Shown piece after piece: positions 17,303-25,757 of a DNA stretch of 33,703 bases. Origin of the DNA: Burkholderiales bacterium (GTDB taxonomy: Bacteria > Pseudomonadota > Gammaproteobacteria > Burkholderiales > Burkholderiaceae_C); the NCBI GenBank assembly GCA_025350505.1, contig JANXXS010000167.1, forward strand, positions 1-33,703. Reading direction: 5' to 3'. Numbering within the stretch: the first letter of the stretch is position 1; each line of letters starts with the position of its first letter. The notes beneath the pieces are model-generated. The model saw only the letters and a list, made by a program, of their open reading frames with translations, did not search any database and was not told the origin of the DNA. The position numbers and the translations under genes were made by a program.

Positions 17303-17982
17303 GACTTCTCCAGGCTGAGCGTATAGATGGTCACTGTCATCACGTTCGCCGGGTAGTGCCCGGCGTCGATCTGGACCGCGCCCCAATAGACGCGGCGCGG
17401 CAGCGATTCGATGTCCTGCAGATAGGCGGTGAGGTCGGCGTAGCTGCCCTGCACGCGTATTTCCACGCCGTGGCGAAACAGCCAGGCGTCGTCCGCGACG
17501 GCGCTCGCCGCCGACGCCGCGGCGCTGACCGCGACGCTGCCTTCGCCCTTGCGGCGCTCGCTCGCCGGGTCGGCCGCGCCGGCCACCGGCAGCGTGCGCA
17601 GACCGAGCAGTTGCAGGCCGCGGTGCTCGCTGAGCAGCGACTGCAGCAGCGCGCCCATGTGCTGCGGCCGGACCAGGCCGTTCTGGATCTCGCCGAACTC
17701 GCGATCGGTGGCGCGCAATTGCGCTTGCAGGGTCTCGAGCTGGGTGCGCAGCGCGGTGTTCGGATCGCGGTTGTTGCCGGCCATGGCCTGGCGCAAGGTT
17801 TCGCGCTCGGCTTGCTGGCCGACGATCTGGCGCTCCAGCATCACGCGCTTCTTGAGCGGCGGATCGATGAAGAGCGCATAGCCCGGCAGCAGGATCAGGA
17901 CGATCGCCGCCGCGGCGATGAGACCGCGTTCGCGTTGGCTTTGCCGCGAGAAGCGGGCGCGCAGCGTCGCCAGCGCGCTCAT
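17287..17982 (-). CDS. mshJ: MshJ, PilO-like inner-membrane protein
   Basis: The 231-residue protein has a short cytoplasmic start, one transmembrane helix (about 20-40, GLIAAAAIVLILLPGYALF), a coiled coil of about 60 residues (KKRVMLERQIVGQQAERETLRQAM onward) and a C-terminal ferredoxin-like domain ending in YWGAVQIDAGHYPANVMTVTIYTLSLEKSWW. This is the architecture of PilO/MshJ, which pairs with the PilN-like protein to link the inner-membrane platform to the secretin. The start overlaps the preceding stop as ATGA. Confidence 0.88.
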   Translation of the reverse strand: MSALATLRARFSRQSQRERGLIAAAAIVLILLPGYALFIDPPLKKRVMLERQIVGQQAERETLRQAMAGNNRDPNTALRTQLETLQAQLRATDREFGEIQNGLVRPQHMGALLQSLLSEHRGLQLLGLRTLPVAGAADPASERRKGEGSVAVSAAASAASAVADDAWLFRHGVEIRVQGSYADLTAYLQDIESLPRRVYWGAVQIDAGHYPANVMTVTIYTLSLEKSWWVL

Positions 17983-18653
17983 GGCCGGGTTCCCCTGTCG
18001 GCGAGCGCAGGCGCTCCGTTCGGCCCGGTCAGCGTGAACTCGACGAAGTCGGCGCGCGACGCGGGCTCGGCACCGGCGTGCGCCGGCACGGCTTCCTGCC
18101 GGTCGCCAGCGAGCGGCCGATTGACCTCGAGCGACTTGAAAGCGCGGCCCTGCAGCGAGGACTCGCGCTCGAGGCGTTGCACATAGAGCGGAATCAGGGC
18201 CGGCTGGGTGGCCCGCCCGCGCAGCAGCACGTCGTCCTGGCGCAGCATCAAGCGGGTCAGCCAGAGACCGTCGACCGACTGGCGTGCGAGCGCTTCGAGG
18301 CGACCCGAGAAGCCGCCCTCCGAGCCGATGCCGCCGGCGCCGAGGTTCTGCAGCGCGGAGCGCCGCTGCAGCAGCGTCTGCTGCGCCCGCGCGACCTCGG
18401 CGAGCAGCGTCGTGTCGGGCCGCCGTGTCGCCGCCTGCGTGGCGGCGGCCTGCAGCGCCGCGCGTTGCGTCTCGAGCTCGTCGTCGAGCGTCGCGGCGAC
18501 CGGCTCGACGCTCGCGAGCGACTGCTTGGCGACGCCGGCGCCGATGACGACGACGAGCAGCGCGGCGCCGATCGCGGCGGCCACTGCGTCGAAGCCGAGC
18601 AGGTCGCGGCGCAGGCGCAGCGCCGGGTCGTAGAGGTTGATGTTCTGGCTCAT
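17979..18653 (-). CDS. PilN-like MSHA biogenesis protein (MshI2)
   Basis: The 224-residue protein starts MSQNINLYDPALR, the short cytoplasmic peptide that in PilN binds PilM through an INLxP-like motif. A transmembrane helix (about 24-44) and a periplasmic coiled coil and domain follow. It overlaps mshI (PilM-like) by ATGA on one side and mshJ (PilO-like) by ATGA on the other, so PilM-PilN-PilO stand together in the usual order. It is often annotated as a second MshI or fimbrial assembly protein. Confidence 0.85.
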   Translation of the reverse strand: MSQNINLYDPALRLRRDLLGFDAVAAAIGAALLVVVIGAGVAKQSLASVEPVAATLDDELETQRAALQAAATQAATRRPDTTLLAEVARAQQTLLQRRSALQNLGAGGIGSEGGFSGRLEALARQSVDGLWLTRLMLRQDDVLLRGRATQPALIPLYVQRLERESSLQGRAFKSLEVNRPLAGDRQEAVPAHAGAEPASRADFVEFTLTGPNGAPALADRGTRP

Positions 18654-19588
18654 GCGCCGGCTTCTTCGCGCAGCGCCAGGCCGACGACGTGCAGCCAGTC
18701 GGCCTGCTCGGCGACGCTGGCGAAGCGCGCGCCGTCGTCGCAGTCGACGACGCTGTCGAGGTCGGCGAGTTCCACCGGCAGCGCGAGGTTGTCGCGCAAG
18801 TAGGCGACGAGCGCCTCGCGACCGCCGTGCGGCGCGACCCGAACGCACTGCAGCACAACCTGGCTGAACAGGCGATCGAAGTTGTCGAGCGAGCGTTGCA
18901 GCTCGAGGGCGATGCGTTCGAAGCGCTGCTCGCGCACGTCGGCCGGGGCGTCGTCTGCGAGCGCCGACGCGGCGACGTCGATGCGGCGCGAGGCGTAGAG
19001 CTCGCCGCGGCAGGTGAAGGTGAGCAGGCCGCCCTTGTCGGTGAACGACAGAAAGGCCAGACCGCGGTCGCCCTGCTCGAACAGCGCGGCGAGGTTGCGC
19101 TGCGCCGTCTCGGCGACGTCGATCACCTTCAGCGGCACACGCGAGCGCTGGAACGCCTGGACGCGTGCGCCGACGCGATCACGGCGCGCGGCGACGGCGA
19201 GGATGGCGGCCGGGCGCCCCGGTGCGACGCCGTCGCGCGGCACCGCCAACGATTCGATCAGTGCGTCCTCGGCGGCGAAGTCTAGCGAGTCCTTGATGCT
19301 CCAGCGCAGCGCCGCATTCATCTCGGCGGCGCTCACCGCCGGCGCGTTGAGCGCGACGATCTGGTAGGCGTTGCCGTCGACCGAGGTCGTGCAGCGGTAG
19401 TGCTGCAGCCCGATCGAGCGGCGCAGGCGCGCCAGGTCGTCGGCGTCGCTGCCGGCGCGATCGAAGCCGGCCCGCAAGGCCAGCCGTGGTCGCCCCGCGC
19501 CGGAGCGGATCACGTGCGCCACGCGGGTCTGGTCCGGCCGAAGTTCGACCGCCATCCATCCGGGGCGAGAGCGGGTCAGCAGGGTCAT
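18650..19588 (-). CDS. mshI: MshI, PilM-like actin-fold protein
   Basis: The 312-residue protein is of the PilM/MshI kind, a cytoplasmic actin-like partner of PilN. Recognisable parts are the start TRSRPGWMAVELRPDQTRVAHV, ALNAPAVSAAEMNAALRWSIKDSLDFAAEDALIE (the usual PilM-like segment), and ALFEQGDRGLAFLSFTDKGGLLTF in the second subdomain. The ATG at 19588 is the only sensible start; no clear Shine-Dalgarno is seen. A gap of 137 bp separates it from mshQ, the largest break in this half of the locus, so a promoter may lie there, though I see no convincing hexamers. The gap holds no gene. Confidence 0.85.
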   Translation of the reverse strand: MTLLTRSRPGWMAVELRPDQTRVAHVIRSGAGRPRLALRAGFDRAGSDADDLARLRRSIGLQHYRCTTSVDGNAYQIVALNAPAVSAAEMNAALRWSIKDSLDFAAEDALIESLAVPRDGVAPGRPAAILAVAARRDRVGARVQAFQRSRVPLKVIDVAETAQRNLAALFEQGDRGLAFLSFTDKGGLLTFTCRGELYASRRIDVAASALADDAPADVREQRFERIALELQRSLDNFDRLFSQVVLQCVRVAPHGGREALVAYLRDNLALPVELADLDSVVDCDDGARFASVAEQADWLHVVGLALREEAGA

Positions 19589-19725
19589 GTCGGCGACGGG
19601 GTTGCGTGCGGCGTGGGTCAGGCGTCGACAATCGGCACCTTGACTCGACGATCCTAGCCAGCGGGGTCTCGCACGGTGCCTTGAAAAGGGCGGTCTTTGC
19701 CTGCCATGTGAAGCTTCGCGAGTCG

Positions 19726-22353
19726 TCAGTAGTTCTCGCGCTGGTAGACCAGCGGCGATCGATAGAGACCGAAGCTGGCGCGGGTCGTCGGGTTCTGGTC
19801 GTACGCGGTGGCGCCGTTCCAGTTGCCTTGCAGCCAGGCAAAGGCGGCGGTCGAGGCGGCGCCGGCGGCACCGCCGACCGCGGCGCAGGTCTGCCCCGAG
19901 GCCGTCGCGCCGAGCTGCAGCGCGAGGTCGACGCTGCCGCCGTTGCCGGCACCCGGCTTGGCGAGCTTGAGGAAGGTGCGGCCGTTGGCCAGCGTCGCCG
20001 GTGCCGCCGTGATCGCCGTCTTGCAGGCCGCAAGGTTGCGCTGATAGTTGCTCATCGCCGCGACCCCGGCCGGCAGCGCCGTGCACTGATCGGCGGTGTT
20101 GGTGGCCATGCGCACGCCGTCCCAGTAGCGTGCCTCGACGAGCACCGGCAGGTCGACCAGCTCGCTGCCGTAGGCCGGCGTGGCGCGCAGTACACCGAAG
20201 CGCATCTGCGCGCCGGCGTCGAAGGCGATGCTCGAAAAGACGAGCGGCGTCGTCGTCGTGATCGTGCCGTTGCCGGCGACGGCGGCCTCGGTCGCGTCCT
20301 GCGCGTTCCAGGTCAGGGCGATGCTGGCGTTGAACGGCGCGAGCGGGGTCGAAGGCCGCGTCAGGCGCAATGCGTCGGTCGCGGCGGTGGCGATCAGGCC
20401 GGTGCCGTTGCCGTTGCTCGTCAGCGCGGGCGCGGTCGCAGCCGAGCTGTCGAGCGCCGGGCTCGCGGGCGTCGGCGCGTACGTCTGCGTGACGCCGGCG
20501 CCTGTCAGCTTCCAGAGTGCGCCGCTGTAGTTGGCCGTCGTCGCGCCACTGGCGTTTTGTGCCAGCACGGTCGCCTGCGGCACGGTCGCGTAGCCGAAGG
20601 GCTGGCCGAGGTAGGTGAACGAACGTGCGGCGCAGCTGACGCTGCCGAAGGTGCGCAGCACCGGCGTTGCAAGCAGGGTCAGGTCGAAGTGGTCGGGCAC
20701 GAAGCGACCCACCGTGACGACCGACGACGAGATCGTGCGTTCGAGCGCGGTCGAGCCGTCGGCGGCGTCGACCGCCGCGAAGGTCGTGTCGTTCAGCTGC
20801 ACGGCGAAGCTTCCGGTCTCGCTGTAGGTCGCGCTCGTGCTGATCGCGCCGGCCACGGCCGTCGCGCTCATCGTCAACGCGCCCGGCGACACGCTGCAGG
20901 CCGCGCCGGCGCAAGCGCTGACGGTGGCGAGCGGCGAGCCGGTGTAGTTGCTCGTCGTCGCCGCCGAAGCGTTGACGGCGGTCGCGCGGATCGTGAACGG
21001 CCGGCCGGCCTTGTGCACGTTGCCGCCCGAGCTGGCGACGTTGGCCAGCGCGCGGCCGGTCCCCGCCGTCTGCCAGTCGAGGTCGCTCGCCTGCAGGCTG
21101 GCAAAGCTCGACGGCCGGATCGCGAAGTTGTCGGTCGAGCAACCGATGCGCGTCGCCGTGCCGGACGCCGGCGTCGTCATGCGCACGCGCACGTTGGGCC
21201 AGGCGTTGGCCTCGCTCAAGGTCACCGTCTTGCGCCCCGAATCGCCGGCGACGAAGGTCATCGTCACCGGCACGTTGCCGGTCACCGGCGTCCAGGTCGA
21301 ACGGCATCCGTAGGCATCGATCGCGCCGCTGTTGTCGTGCGCATCGAGCAGCTCGACCTTGACCGTGCCGGTGAAGCTCGTCAGCACCGCCGTGCCGCCG
21401 CCGCCGCCGCCCAAGCCTCCGACGGGGGCGACCGTGAGCGCGACCACGTCGACCGCGAACGGCGTCGCCGCCACCTTCGTGTGGATGACGCCGGTCGTGG
21501 CGGTCGCCGCCGTCGTGCTTTCGAAGGCATTGAAGCCGCTCGGCGTCGTCACCGTGCAGGTGTGGGTGGCGGTGTAGGCGGCCGAGATCTGCGCCGCGGT
21601 CATCAGGCCGTCGTAGACCTTGACTTCGTCGATGAGGCCGGCGAAGCGGTGCGCAGTGTCGCCGGTGTTGCCGCCGATCCGGATCGTCGAGGCGACCACG
21701 GCGTTGGCGTTGCTCTGCGCGCCATTGCGTTGGCTCAGCGTCGCCGTCTTGCTTACGCCGTCGATGTAGAGCTGATTCTGATTCGTCGAGCCGTTGAAGA
21801 ACACGGCGACCACATGATGCCAGCCGAGCAGGTTGGTACCAAACGCGCCGCTGCCGATCTCGCCACCGATCATGTCGTTTCTGTTGAATGTTGTGAAGCC
21901 GATGAACTTCGAGGTGACGCCATTGATCACGAAGCTCTTGATCCACAGCGCGTAGCGGTTGAAGCCGACCGGCATCATGTCGTCGCCGCCGTTCCAGTTC
22001 ATCCAGAACGAGACGCTCGTGTAGGTCTTGGTCGTGGTGTTGACGGCCAGGCCGGACACGTCGAAGGCGCCGCCGGTCGTGCCGCCGAAGGGCGCCGGCC
22101 CTGGCAGGCTGGCGTAGCCGCAGGTACCCGTGCTGCCGCCGACGGCAACCGGCCTGGCCGGGCTTGCCGTTTGCGGCGTCGGCAGCGCCGTGCCGACCGC
22201 ATTGCCGTGCTTGCCGTTGCCGCTCCAGTCGGTGAGCTCGGTGGCAGTGCCGTTCCAGCCCGATTCCTCGAAGCGGTATTCGCCGAGCAGCGTCTGCCCC
22301 TGCGCGCCGAGCGCGACGAGCAGGAGCAGCAGCCCGAGCAGCCGGTGCTTCAT
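19726..22353 (-). CDS. mshQ: MshQ-like large extracellular protein with LamG domain
   Basis: The 875-residue exported protein has a signal peptide (MKHRLLGLLLLLVALGAQGQ). A concanavalin/LamG-type domain spans about 22-245, with FEESGWNGTATELTDWSGNGKHGNAVG, YTSVSFWMNWNGGDD, LLGWHHVVAVFFNG and RFAGLIDEVKVYDGLMTAAQI. A Gly run follows (about 312-317), then a Thr/Ala-rich region that matches the MshQ/DUF6701 family in outline and ends DQNPTTRASFGLYRSPLVYQRENY. Probably a surface or pilus-tip adhesin that could bind glycans; that function is inferred from the LamG fold. The start overlaps the mshP stop as ATGA. This is the last gene of the pilin half of the locus. Confidence 0.87.
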   Translation of the reverse strand: MKHRLLGLLLLLVALGAQGQTLLGEYRFEESGWNGTATELTDWSGNGKHGNAVGTALPTPQTASPARPVAVGGSTGTCGYASLPGPAPFGGTTGGAFDVSGLAVNTTTKTYTSVSFWMNWNGGDDMMPVGFNRYALWIKSFVINGVTSKFIGFTTFNRNDMIGGEIGSGAFGTNLLGWHHVVAVFFNGSTNQNQLYIDGVSKTATLSQRNGAQSNANAVVASTIRIGGNTGDTAHRFAGLIDEVKVYDGLMTAAQISAAYTATHTCTVTTPSGFNAFESTTAATATTGVIHTKVAATPFAVDVVALTVAPVGGLGGGGGGTAVLTSFTGTVKVELLDAHDNSGAIDAYGCRSTWTPVTGNVPVTMTFVAGDSGRKTVTLSEANAWPNVRVRMTTPASGTATRIGCSTDNFAIRPSSFASLQASDLDWQTAGTGRALANVASSGGNVHKAGRPFTIRATAVNASAATTSNYTGSPLATVSACAGAACSVSPGALTMSATAVAGAISTSATYSETGSFAVQLNDTTFAAVDAADGSTALERTISSSVVTVGRFVPDHFDLTLLATPVLRTFGSVSCAARSFTYLGQPFGYATVPQATVLAQNASGATTANYSGALWKLTGAGVTQTYAPTPASPALDSSAATAPALTSNGNGTGLIATAATDALRLTRPSTPLAPFNASIALTWNAQDATEAAVAGNGTITTTTPLVFSSIAFDAGAQMRFGVLRATPAYGSELVDLPVLVEARYWDGVRMATNTADQCTALPAGVAAMSNYQRNLAACKTAITAAPATLANGRTFLKLAKPGAGNGGSVDLALQLGATASGQTCAAVGGAAGAASTAAFAWLQGNWNGATAYDQNPTTRASFGLYRSPLVYQRENY

Positions 22354-22757
22354 GGCGTGCTCACCACCGACATCAGCTGCCGATCGACGTAGTCGAGCGC
22401 GCCTGGCGTGCCCTTGGTGGCGGTCGACGTGAGCTTGTAGACCCAGACGGTCGTGCCGCCTTCGTCGAACGGGCCGCTGGCGACGCACGCTACCTGCACC
22501 GCGAAGCCCTGTGCCGAGCCGGCCAGCGCCGGCAGGGTGCTGCCGCCCGCGCAGCTGCCGTTGCGCAAGGCTTGGTAGACGCCCCACTCGATGCCGGCCC
22601 GCGCCGCGAAGTAGGCGCGCGAGCCGAGCACGTCGCGCACCTGGCCGACCTGCTGCGTGCTCGAGAGCGAGACCATCATCGTGCCGAGCAACGCGAGCAC
22701 GACGAGCAGGAAGATCGCCGAGACGAGCGCGAAGCCGGCCGCTGCGCTGCGCTTCAT
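22350..22757 (-). CDS. mshP: MshP, PilX-like minor pilin
   Basis: The 135-residue protein has a prepilin-like N-terminus MKRSAAAG|FALVSAIFLLVVLALLG lacking Glu at +5, as in PilX and MshP. It is followed by STQQVGQVRDVLGSRAYFAARAGIEWGVYQ and one Cys pair. It is a predicted minor pilin of the priming complex. It is coupled by ATGA overlaps to mshO before it and mshQ after it. Confidence 0.88.
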   Translation of the reverse strand: MKRSAAAGFALVSAIFLLVVLALLGTMMVSLSSTQQVGQVRDVLGSRAYFAARAGIEWGVYQALRNGSCAGGSTLPALAGSAQGFAVQVACVASGPFDEGGTTVWVYKLTSTATKGTPGALDYVDRQLMSVVSTP

Positions 22758-23611
22758 GGCGAGTTGTCCACGTGCACTTCGTGCAGCAAGGTCAGCCGCT
22801 CGCTGCCGCTGGCCAGGGTCAAGCGCAAGGTGACGAGGCTGGTGCCGGCCGCGCCACCGCTGGTGACTGCGAACGAGCACGATTCGACCTTGTCGGCGAC
22901 GACGCTGTTGCCCGATCCGCTCAATGCGGCGAGCGGCGCGGCGCTCGTGTCGGTCGGCTGCGCCGACTGGATCGCGTAGCCGGTATAGCGGCGCAGCGCG
23001 CCGGTGCCGGAAGCGCCCGGCAGGCAGGCGTAGCTGACCGGGCCGCCGACGACCTGGAAGCGATTGCCCGCCGAGGCGAACGGGAACTGGCTCGCGCCGA
23101 CGGTGTAGCTGAGGGTCGCCAGGCCGCTGCCGACGCTGGTCAGCGCGCGACGAGTTTCGCCGCTGTAGACGCTGGCGCCCGGCAGGCCCAGGTTGTAGAC
23201 GACGAGCTGGTCGCCCGAGACGACATCGACGGCCGGGCCGAGCACGTCGAACGAGCCGTCGGCGGCATTGTCGAAGTCGAGGAAGTTGCCGCTGCCGTCG
23301 GCCGCCGGCGCGGCGCGATAGCGGCCGCCCGCGTGCACCGGAACGAACTCGAGCAGCGAGGCGCCGGGATCGACGCGCACGCTGTTCGGCAAGGCCAGCG
23401 CCAGCTCGCGCGCGACACGGCGCAGGGCGGTATCGGCGGTGTCGCTCAGCTCGGCGCGCCGCGCCTGGTCGACATAGGCATCGACCGGCCGCGTGATGAA
23501 GACGGCGACCATCGCGCCGACGACGCCGATCACGGCGATGACCAGCGTCGCTTCGATCAGCGTGAAGCCGCGCGCGTCGCGGTGCCGGGGGCCTGGACGG
23601 TGGCGTGCCAT
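22754..23611 (-). CDS. mshO: MshO, PulJ/PilW-like minor pilin
   Basis: The 285-residue protein has a leader ending in DARG with the cleavage site G|FTLIE (Glu20 = +5) and a hydrophobic helix to about 40. It then carries the PulJ-like segment QARRAELSDTADTALRRVARELALALPNSVRV. A large globular part with one Cys pair follows. It begins 3 nt after the mshD stop and overlaps mshP by 4 bp. Length is normal for MshO. Confidence 0.92.
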   Translation of the reverse strand: MARHRPGPRHRDARGFTLIEATLVIAVIGVVGAMVAVFITRPVDAYVDQARRAELSDTADTALRRVARELALALPNSVRVDPGASLLEFVPVHAGGRYRAAPAADGSGNFLDFDNAADGSFDVLGPAVDVVSGDQLVVYNLGLPGASVYSGETRRALTSVGSGLATLSYTVGASQFPFASAGNRFQVVGGPVSYACLPGASGTGALRRYTGYAIQSAQPTDTSAAPLAALSGSGNSVVADKVESCSFAVTSGGAAGTSLVTLRLTLASGSERLTLLHEVHVDNSP

Positions 23612-23614
23612 CGG

Positions 23615-24274
23615 TCACCCGGTCGAGGTCGGCGAGTGGCGCGTGCGATAGCCGGTCAGCGTCACCGTTTCGCCGTGCCCGCTGACCTGCACGTCGACGC
23701 GCAAGGCGTCGGCGTCGGTGGCCAGGCCGAGCGCCAGGCCGCTGCGCGTCACCGTCACCGAGGCGCTGTAGGCGGCCAGCCCGGCGATCGGCGTGGTCGC
23801 GTCGTCGAAGCCGTAGATGCCCGAGGACATCGCGTAGCCGTTGTAGTCGGCGACGTTGTCGAAAGGATTCGTCGACGAGAACCGGGTCTCGCTCGAGGGC
23901 TGCGGGCCGAGCGTGCCGCCGCCCTTGTCCTCGGAGCCGGCGGCGCCGCCGGTGCATGCCGCGGTCGAGGCGGGCGGCGCGGCGGGATCGTTGGCGACGT
24001 CCTGCGGATCGCAATAGGTGAAGGGCTGCGACAGCACCTCGGAAAGCAGCGACTCGGCGATCGCGGTCGCCTGCTTGCGCACCAGCGGATCGGCGCTGCC
24101 GCTGACGCTGCGGGCGTAGACGAGCAGCAGGCCGGTGACGGCGGCGCCGACGACGGCGATGAAGATCACCAGCTCGATCAGGCTGACGCCCGACTCGCGC
24201 CGGGCGCTCGGCAGGCACCGGCCGGCGCTAGTGCACGAGGCCGGATTCGGGTTCGATGGTGACGGGTATCGCAT
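23615..24274 (-). CDS. mshD: MshD, minor pilin with uncertain start
   Basis: The pilin part is clear: RRESG|VSLIELVIFIAVVGAAVTGLLLVYA with Glu at +5, then KQATAIAESLLSEVLSQPFTYCDP and ADYNGYAMSSGIYGFDD, all typical of MshD (PilV/GspI-like). The start is not. The nearest in-frame ATG is 24274, giving 219 residues with a 29-residue leader and a 47-bp overlap with mshC. A CTG (24214) would give a normal 9-residue leader LPSARRESG. Neither has a Shine-Dalgarno. Coupled translation from the end of mshC is likely either way. Confidence 0.82.
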   Translation of the reverse strand: MRYPSPSNPNPASCTSAGRCLPSARRESGVSLIELVIFIAVVGAAVTGLLLVYARSVSGSADPLVRKQATAIAESLLSEVLSQPFTYCDPQDVANDPAAPPASTAACTGGAAGSEDKGGGTLGPQPSSETRFSSTNPFDNVADYNGYAMSSGIYGFDDATTPIAGLAAYSASVTVTRSGLALGLATDADALRVDVQVSGHGETVTLTGYRTRHSPTSTG

Positions 24275-24713
24275 AGCCGTTGACGCTGATCGTGAGGGCG
24301 CTCGCCAGCGGCGTCGCAGGCGCCGACATCGGCCGTCCGGTAGCGTCGAAGACCAGGCTGGCCGGGCTCGCCACCGTCGCGCCGCCGGGCAGCGCGTTGG
24401 TCGGATCGGCATAGGCCAGGCCGTTGGCCGGATTGGCGAGCGCGTTGCCTGCACCGCAGATCTGGCCGCTGCCGGTCGCCGAGGCATAGGTCGCGGCCAG
24501 CGACGAGCCGCCGACGCTGATGCAGACGTTGCGGCGCATCGCCACCGCCGATTTCTGCGCGTAGCGCACGGCGCTGCTGATGAAGTCGCGCGCACCGCGC
24601 GCGGCGAACCCGCTCTTGTCGAAGAGCCGCGGCACGGCCACCACGGCGAGCACGCCGGTGACCACCATGACGATGACGAGCTCCACCAGCGTGAAGCCGC
24701 GCTCGCGGCGCAT
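24228..24713 (-). CDS. mshC: MshC, GspH-like minor pilin
   Basis: The 161-residue protein has the short leader MRRERG and the site G|FTLVE (Glu11 = +5). A hydrophobic helix is followed by RGARDFISSAVRYAQKSAVAMRRNVCISV, the GspH/FimT-like motif. It lies 28 nt after mshA and overlaps the probable mshD start. This is the expected place for MshC in MSHA loci (A-C-D-O-P-Q). Confidence 0.9.
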   Translation of the reverse strand: MRRERGFTLVELVIVMVVTGVLAVVAVPRLFDKSGFAARGARDFISSAVRYAQKSAVAMRRNVCISVGGSSLAATYASATGSGQICGAGNALANPANGLAYADPTNALPGGATVASPASLVFDATGRPMSAPATPLASALTISVNGYAIPVTIEPESGLVH

Positions 24714-24741
24714 GCGCGCGATCCGGGTGCGATCGCGCCTT

Positions 24742-25164
24742 TTAGCGCGCGCAGAGGATGGTTGCGTTCGCCGCGGTCACGCCGGTTCCCTTCGGCGTGA
24801 TGGTGCAGACGACGCTCGCTGCCGCGCCCGAGCAGTCGCCCGTGCCGCCGACCTGGAAGGTGTCGTCGGCCGCGGGTGCCGCGGCGGTCAGCGTCACGCT
24901 GTTGCCGGTGAGCATGGGCGTGAGCATGGCGACGGTGCAGACGTTGGCGGCGTTCAGCGTCGTCGCGCCGAGGTTGCCGGCGGTCTTGGCCGCGTAGTTG
25001 ATCGACGAGCCCGAGGCGAGCGCGCCGGCCACGCCCTTGGCCGATGCGTTGTGCGCGTCGACCGAGAGATCGATGAACTTGGGCACCGCGACAGCGGCCA
25101 GGACGCCGAGGATGATGATGACGACGACCAGCTCGATGAGGGTAAAGCCGCGTTGGGTTTTCAT
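24742..25164 (-). CDS. mshA: MshA-type major pilin subunit
   Basis: The 140-residue prepilin has the leader MKTQRG and the site G|FTLIE (Glu11 = +5), then the MshA-like segment LGVLAAVAVPKFIDLSVDAHNASAKGVAGALASG and three later Cys (GDCSG, VVCTI, TILCAR). Start 25164 is chosen for its AAGGAG Shine-Dalgarno 9 nt upstream and a normal leader; an in-frame ATG at 25215 lies inside the previous gene. This is likely the main pilus subunit. A perfect 10-bp inverted repeat lies directly before the Shine-Dalgarno, suggesting post-transcriptional setting of its level. Confidence 0.92.
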   Translation of the reverse strand: MKTQRGFTLIELVVVIIILGVLAAVAVPKFIDLSVDAHNASAKGVAGALASGSSINYAAKTAGNLGATTLNAANVCTVAMLTPMLTGNSVTLTAAAPAADDTFQVGGTGDCSGAAASVVCTITPKGTGVTAANATILCAR

Positions 25165-25177
25165 GAATTCGCTCTCC

Positions 25178-25215
25178 TTGAAGCGCAGTGGGATATGGAC
25201 GCCGGTGCGCTTCAA
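25178..25215 (-). repeat. Perfect 10-bp inverted repeat abutting the mshA ribosome-binding site
   Basis: On the plus strand TTGAAGCGCA (25178-25187) and TGCGCTTCAA (25206-25215) are perfect complements separated by 18 nt. In the mRNA this stem-loop begins across the stop codon of the upstream pilin gene. Its 3' arm shares the AA of the AAGGAG Shine-Dalgarno for mshA, so it could stabilise the mshA 5' end or modulate initiation. Confidence 0.65.
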
Positions 25216-25757
25216 CAGCCGGACGTGAGGATCTGCGAATAGCTCGGCGCCGTGAAGGTCTGGAGCGGTTCGGTATAGACGAAGGCACAGCTCTCCGGCA
25301 CCGGCGCGTCGATGCGCTGCACCGTCGTGTTGCTGCCATTGATCGTGATGCGGTAGCCGTCGACGGCGAGGTCGGTGGCGGTCGGATTGAATGCGGTGCC
25401 GAGCCCGGCGGCGGAGACGACGCCGCGCACGGTCGAGGCGGGATAGCCGTGCATGGTCTGCACCAGGCCGCCTTCGGTGCAGGTCGTGCCCGGTCCGCTC
25501 AGCTGGTTGTCGGCGATGGCGCCGCCGCCGGCCGGGCAGGGCGCCGCGTCGGGCACGCCGCGCCGCGTCAGCGCCGCTGCGTGGACCAGCGTGGCGCCCG
25601 AGATGATCGATCCGCGTACGCCTTGCAGGTGGCCGATGCGGGCATCGCGCTGGAGGTTGACCATGCGCGGCAGCGAAATCGCGGCGAGGACGGCGATGAT
25701 GGTCAGAACCACGACCAGCTCGATCAGGGTGAAACCGCGTTGCATCCTCGTTCTCAT
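25212..25757 (-). CDS. mshB: MshB-like pilin upstream of mshA
   Basis: The 181-residue prepilin starts MRTRMQRG, with the site G|FTLIE (Glu13 = +5) and the segment LAAISLPRMVNLQRDARIGHLQGVRGSIISGATLVHAAAL, close in type to mshA. A C-terminal Cys pair (SCAFVYTEPLQTF and SGC) may form a D-loop. In Vibrio-type loci mshB precedes mshA, so I use that name, but it could equally be a second MshA-like subunit. A second ATG four codons later (25745) is an alternative start. No strong Shine-Dalgarno is visible before either. Confidence 0.82.
   Translation of the reverse strand: MRTRMQRGFTLIELVVVLTIIAVLAAISLPRMVNLQRDARIGHLQGVRGSIISGATLVHAAALTRRGVPDAAPCPAGGGAIADNQLSGPGTTCTEGGLVQTMHGYPASTVRGVVSAAGLGTAFNPTATDLAVDGYRITINGSNTTVQRIDAPVPESCAFVYTEPLQTFTAPSYSQILTSGC

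Noticed and set aside
21405-21419. GCC repeat in mshQ as a phase-variation tract
   Set aside because: The run is short, in frame and encodes a Gly linker, so length change by whole codons would not switch the gene off.
19486-22392. Plus-strand open frame of about 970 codons opposite mshQ and mshI
   Set aside because: Composition is Arg/Gly/Ala-rich with no fold or motif, and mshQ on the other strand has a signal peptide and recognisable domains.
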